Shown one piece after another: positions 60,164 to 64,000 of a stretch of DNA of 64,000 bases. How positions within the stretch are numbered: position 1 is the first letter of the stretch; the number at the start of each line of letters is the position of its first letter. The DNA is from Streptomyces capitiformicae (GTDB lineage: Bacteria; Actinomycetota; Actinomycetes; Streptomycetales; Streptomycetaceae), in assembly GCF_002214185.1 (NCBI RefSeq), contig NZ_CP022161.1, positions 5,277,486 through 5,341,485 of the forward strand, written 5' to 3'. The translations under genes were made by a program, and so were the position numbers. Below the pieces are notes generated by a model. The model worked only from the letters and a program-made list of their open reading frames with translations. It was not told the origin of the DNA and searched no databases.

Positions 60164-62203
60164 ATGACCGACACTCCACGGGACAACTCCGCCACCCGTG
60201 CGCGCTGGCAGACGTGTCTCAAGCTCGCCCGCGAACTCCTCCTCGTCGGGCCGGACGACAAGGACCTCAAACTCAGCTATCTCCACACCCTGATCGACAC
60301 GGGCCGTCTCGGCCCCACCCACCACCCGCGCAAGAAGATCCTCGTCATCGGCGCCGGCATCACCGGCCTCGTCGCCGGCCGCCTGCTCAAGGACGCCGGC
60401 CACGACGTCACCATCATCGAGGCCAATGAAAGCCGCGTCGGCGGACGCATCAAGACCTTCCGCGCCACCAAGCACCACCAGCCCTTCGACGACCCCGCCC
60501 AGTATGCGGAGGCCGGGGCCATGCGGCTGCCCGACTTCCACCCGCTCGTCCTCGCCCTCGTCGACAAACTCGGACTCGGCCGGCGCCAGTTCTACAACGT
60601 GGACGTGGACCCCTCCACCGGCAGCGGTCCCGAGGTCCCCGTCCCCCCGGTGACGTACACCTCCTTCACCGGCCAGACGTGGACCAACGGCGACGCGAGC
60701 CCCGACTTCCGCGAACCCGACAAGCGCGGCAACTCCTGGATCCGCGCCAACCGCGTCCAGATGCGGCGGGCCGACTACACCGCGAGTCCCGAACGGATCA
60801 ACGAGGGCTTCCACCTCACCGGCGACGAGGTCCGCGCGCCCGTCGTGAAGATGGTCGACGACGCGCTGGAGAGCGTGCGCGACTACTACTCCGACGTCGT
60901 CGACGGCAAGCGTGTCAACAAGCCGTTCGACGAGTGGGTCGAGGGCTGGGCCCGGGTGATCCGCGACTTCGACGGCTACTCCATGGGCGGCTTCCTGCGA
61001 GACCACGCCGGGCTCAGCGACGAGGCGATCGAGGCCGTCGGAACCCTGGAGAACATGTCCTCACGGCTGCACCTCTCCTTCTTCCACAGCTTCCTGAGCC
61101 GCAGCGACATCAACCCCACCGTCCGCTACTGGGAGATACCCGGCGGCAGTTGGCGCCTGCCGCACGCCCTCCACGAGGGCCTACGCGACGAGGTGCGGCT
61201 CGGCCACCGCATGATCCGCCTCGAATACCACGACCCCAGCCGCGACACCGACCCCGAGGGCACCGCCGTCGGACCCGACGGATGGGGCGTGACCGTGGAG
61301 ACCGTCGCCGAGAACGACCCGCAGGCCCCGCCGCGCCGGTGGACCGCGGACCTGGCGATCGTCACCATCCCGTTCTCCGCCCTGCGCTTCGTGGAGATCG
61401 TCCCCTCGATGTCGTACAAGAAGCGCCGCGCCATCATCGAGACCCACTACGACTCGGCCACCAAGGTGCTGCTGGAGTTCAGCCACCGGTGGTGGGAGTT
61501 CACCGAGGACGACTGGCGCGAGGAGCTGGAGAGGATCGCACCGGGCGTCTACGAGTACTACCGGCTGGGCCCGGAGGCGGCCGGCGAGCCCGCCCGTATG
61601 CCCACGCTCGCCGAGGCGGACGCCGGCCTGCTCGGTGCCGCCGTCAAGGACAGCGGCGTCACCGAGGAGATGCGGCAGATCGACAGCACCATGCCGCTGC
61701 GCGGCCCCGCCCTCCGCCCCGCCACCCACAGCTTCGGCGGGGGCTCCGCCACCGACAACCCCAACCGGTTCATGTACTACCCGTCGCACCGGGTCGAGGG
61801 CAGCACCGGCGGCGTGGTGCTCGCCTCGTACTCCTGGTCCGACGACGCCGCGCGCTGGGACTCGATGCGGAACGCGGAGCGCTACGTCTACGCCCTGCGC
61901 AACCTCCAGGCCCTGCACGGCCGACGCATCGAGGTGTTCTTCACCGGGCGCGGCGCCACCAAGAGCTGGGCCCGCGACCCGTACGCCTTCGGCGAGGCCG
62001 CCATCTACACCGCGCACCAGATGACCAGCTTCCACCTGGACGTCTCCCGGCCCGAAGGCCCCGTGCACTTCGCCGGAGAGCACACCTCCCTCAAGCACGC
62101 CTGGATCGAGGGCGCCCTGGAGAGCGCCGTCCGCGCCGCCATCGCCGTCCACCAGGCCCCGCCGGTCACCACCCCGGGCCCGGACGGGGAGGGCCGCTCA
62201 TGA
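60164..62203 (+). CDS. L-glutamate-oxidase-like flavin amino-acid oxidase
   Basis: 679 residues. FAD motif GAGITG (63-68) followed by [25 protein letters not shown] gives R121, the alpha-carboxylate arginine in relatives. [20 protein letters not shown] and [19 protein letters not shown] give R301 and H308, which align by eye with the glutamate-specificity Arg305 and His312 I recall from Streptomyces L-glutamate oxidase. The C-terminus [20 protein letters not shown] is canonical. Oxidative deamination of L-glutamate (or a close amino acid) to the 2-oxo acid, H2O2 and ammonia is expected. The start has no strong ribosome site. It overlaps the next gene by 4 nt (ATGA). Confidence 0.85.
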   Translation: MTDTPRDNSATRARWQTCLKLARELLLVGPDDKDLKLSYLHTLIDTGRLGPTHHPRKKILVIGAGITGLVAGRLLKDAGHDVTIIEANESRVGGRIKTFRATKHHQPFDDPAQYAEAGAMRLPDFHPLVLALVDKLGLGRRQFYNVDVDPSTGSGPEVPVPPVTYTSFTGQTWTNGDASPDFREPDKRGNSWIRANRVQMRRADYTASPERINEGFHLTGDEVRAPVVKMVDDALESVRDYYSDVVDGKRVNKPFDEWVEGWARVIRDFDGYSMGGFLRDHAGLSDEAIEAVGTLENMSSRLHLSFFHSFLSRSDINPTVRYWEIPGGSWRLPHALHEGLRDEVRLGHRMIRLEYHDPSRDTDPEGTAVGPDGWGVTVETVAENDPQAPPRRWTADLAIVTIPFSALRFVEIVPSMSYKKRRAIIETHYDSATKVLLEFSHRWWEFTEDDWREELERIAPGVYEYYRLGPEAAGEPARMPTLAEADAGLLGAAVKDSGVTEEMRQIDSTMPLRGPALRPATHSFGGGSATDNPNRFMYYPSHRVEGSTGGVVLASYSWSDDAARWDSMRNAERYVYALRNLQALHGRRIEVFFTGRGATKSWARDPYAFGEAAIYTAHQMTSFHLDVSRPEGPVHFAGEHTSLKHAWIEGALESAVRAAIAVHQAPPVTTPGPDGEGRS

Positions 62204-64000
62204 CCGCGATCACCTCCGGGACCGCGATCACCCCTGGGTGCACGGTCGCCCGCTATCTCGCCCTGCGCCTGGCCGAGTTGGGCATCACCCACCTCTTCGG
62301 CGTCCCCGGCAACCACCTCGGCCCCTTCTTGACCACCCTGCGGGCCGAGGGCGACATCGAGTGGGTCGGCACCCCCACCGAGGGCGGCGCGGGCCAGGCC
62401 GCCGACGCCTACGCCCGGATCCACGGCGTCGGCGCGGCCGCGGTCACCTACAGTGTGGGCGCGTTCAACCTGCTCAACGCCTGCGGTGGCGCCTACGTCG
62501 AGCAGGTCCCGCTCGTCGCCGTCAACGCTTCCCCGCCCTACGAGCAGTGGCAGAACTACCGCGCCCTCGGCCTGCTCACCTCCCACATGAGCCCCCGCCC
62601 GGAGAGCAACCTGGACGTCTACCGGCAGGTCACCGTGGACGCGCAGGTCATCTCCAACCCGGGCCTCGCCCCCGCCCAGATCGACGCCGCGCTCACCGCG
62701 TGCCTCTCCGAGCGCAGGCCGGTCTACCTGGAGGTCATGGAGGACCTGTGGGACGAGCCCTGCGCCGAGCCCGGGGAGCCGATCATCCGCCGCGAGCGGC
62801 CGTTCAGCGCGCGCAACCAGCTGATGCTGGACCACGCCGTGAACGCGATCCTCACCCTGGTCGAGGAGCACCCCGGCCCGGACGGAACGCCCCGCCCCAT
62901 CGTCTGGGCCGGCGAGGAGATCGACCGGTTCCGCCTGGGCGGGCAGCTCACCGACCTGGTGGAGGGAACCGGCGTGCCGTTCTGCACCACTGTCGGCGCC
63001 AAGGCCGTCGTCGACGAGGACCTGCCGCAGTTCCACGGCGTCTACAACGGCCACGCCAGCCACCCGGACGTGCACGGCGTCTTCAAGGACTGGGCCACCT
63101 GCCGGATCGGGCTCGGCGCCTGGTCCACGTCGAAGAACCTCGGCGGCGAGCAGTGCGTCGGCGGCGACTGGGTGATGGCCGCGAACGGCGGCGTCAGTGT
63201 CGGCAGCTCCTACTTCCCCGACGTCCAGCTCGAACAACTCCTGCCCGCCCTCCAGGACGCGCTGGTGAAGCGCTACGGCTCCGGGGGGCTGGCCGCCGAC
63301 TACTACGCCGAGGCCCATGCCCATCTGGGGGAGTCCGTCGACCGCCCCGCCGGCCTGGAGCAGTACCGCGCCTCGCTCCGCACCAGCGGCTCACGGTCCC
63401 GGCACGCCGAACGGCTCACCTACGACGGCGTGTTCGACCGGATCAACCACTTCCTGGGCCACGAGACCCGGCAGGACTGGACGGTCGTCTCCGACGCCGC
63501 GTTCTCCCTCATCGGCTCGATGAACCTGTCCCTGTCCGCGGGCGGGTTCCTGTCGCAGGTCAGCTGGCTGTCCATCGGCTGGTCGGTCGGCGCGGCCACC
63601 GGCGCCGCGCTCGCCCCCGAGCGCGGGCAGGCCCGCCCGATGGTGTTCGTCGGCGACGGCGCCTTCCAGGAGACCTGTCAGGAGATCTCCACCCACACCA
63701 GGCTCGGGCTGCGGTCGGTGGTGTTCGTCATGGACAACGGACACTTCTACGGCATCGAACAGATGCTGGTGCACCCCGCCTACTACGCGGACGACCAAGG
63801 GGCCTCCCACGACCCCGACTTCTACAACGTCCTCCACCCCTGGCACTACGACCGTCTCGCGGCCGTCTTCGCCGCCAAGGAGACCCCGGCGAACGGGATC
63901 ACCATCGCCCACACCTCCGAACTGGACGACCTTCTGACCCGCCTCACCGACCCGACCGACCCCGTCAACGCCGGACCGCTGCTGGTCCGCGTCCGCCTGC
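62200..64000 (+). CDS. ThDP-dependent 2-oxo-acid decarboxylase, partial
   Basis: 600 codons visible, running off the right edge. N-terminal Pyr domain: [20 protein letters not shown] and [20 protein letters not shown] with the catalytic Glu. A central domain follows ([20 protein letters not shown]). C-terminal PP domain: [20 protein letters not shown] then [17 protein letters not shown], the GDG...N ThDP/Mg2+ motif. Resembles pyruvate/indolepyruvate/branched-chain decarboxylases. It is coupled to the oxidase by ATGA overlap, so the pair could turn an amino acid into an aldehyde; succinic semialdehyde if the substrate is glutamate. Confidence 0.85.
   Translation, partial: MTAITSGTAITPGCTVARYLALRLAELGITHLFGVPGNHLGPFLTTLRAEGDIEWVGTPTEGGAGQAADAYARIHGVGAAAVTYSVGAFNLLNACGGAYVEQVPLVAVNASPPYEQWQNYRALGLLTSHMSPRPESNLDVYRQVTVDAQVISNPGLAPAQIDAALTACLSERRPVYLEVMEDLWDEPCAEPGEPIIRRERPFSARNQLMLDHAVNAILTLVEEHPGPDGTPRPIVWAGEEIDRFRLGGQLTDLVEGTGVPFCTTVGAKAVVDEDLPQFHGVYNGHASHPDVHGVFKDWATCRIGLGAWSTSKNLGGEQCVGGDWVMAANGGVSVGSSYFPDVQLEQLLPALQDALVKRYGSGGLAADYYAEAHAHLGESVDRPAGLEQYRASLRTSGSRSRHAERLTYDGVFDRINHFLGHETRQDWTVVSDAAFSLIGSMNLSLSAGGFLSQVSWLSIGWSVGAATGAALAPERGQARPMVFVGDGAFQETCQEISTHTRLGLRSVVFVMDNGHFYGIEQMLVHPAYYADDQGASHDPDFYNVLHPWHYDRLAAVFAAKETPANGITIAHTSELDDLLTRLTDPTDPVNAGPLLVRVRL

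Noticed and set aside
1..64000. tRNA, rRNA, riboswitch or phage attachment site
   Set aside because: No cloverleaf, rRNA stretch or integrase was recognised on reading; small RNA genes could be missed without a covariance search.

Overview
The window looks like chromosomal DNA of a Streptomyces or close relative. The base composition is very GC-rich, GTG starts and ATGA stop/start overlaps are common, there are ectABCD and futalosine-menaquinone genes, SigE-type and ECF sigma factors are present, and a sugar ABC transporter lacks its own ATPase. These points are inferred from gene content; no database search was possible.

Region 1 (1-25.4 kb) is a carbohydrate catabolism island built around plant polysaccharide, mainly pectin. 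It opens with a DeoR regulator, a sugar ABC transporter (binding protein and two permeases) and a zinc alcohol dehydrogenase. Next come divergent uronate dehydrogenase (udh) and 5-dehydro-4-deoxyglucarate dehydratase (kdgD), then a GntR/FCD regulator, a DapA-family lyase and an IlvD/Edd sugar-acid dehydratase. From 15.5 to 19.1 kb lie decayed genes (PL1 pectate lyase, PmoA-like, pectinesterase, PL9) with one intact Gfo/Idh/MocA oxidoreductase among them. Intact secreted enzymes follow: a two-domain GH43, a PL9 pectate lyase, a PL4 rhamnogalacturonan lyase and a PL3 pectate lyase. A 2-oxoglutarate-semialdehyde dehydrogenase at 34.8-36.3 kb, next to an IclR regulator, would complete oxidative uronate and pentose pathways to 2-oxoglutarate.

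Region 2 (25.4-41.7 kb) is mixed. It holds a SigE-family sigma factor with a coupled membrane protein, an NCS2 purine permease, a PBP gene remnant next to an IS1182-like transposase remnant, an Asp/Asn-hydroxylase-like protein coupled to a TauE-type exporter, a frameshifted SDR, a MAB_1171c-type membrane protein, and an ECF sigma factor with a zinc-finger/maleylpyruvate-isomerase fusion. Two MITE-like elements and copies of a dispersed 22-bp repeat punctuate regions 1 and 2.

Region 3 (41.7-45.3 kb) is the ectoine/hydroxyectoine operon ectABCD. Three tandem 79-bp copies of the ectD 3' end follow it.

Region 4 (45.6-59.7 kb) contains a DinB protein, a 5'-truncated class V aminotransferase, and a late menaquinone (futalosine) cluster: UbiD decarboxylase, MqnP prenyltransferase, UbiX and MqnE. 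Uma2, rhomboid and Lrp genes lie between them. Next come GNAT, DUF4229, TetR, MaoC-like dehydratase and long-chain acyl-CoA ligase genes.

Region 5 (60.2-64 kb) is an L-glutamate-oxidase-like flavoenzyme overlapping a ThDP-dependent 2-oxo-acid decarboxylase that runs off the right edge. This is the least expected functional pair in the window.
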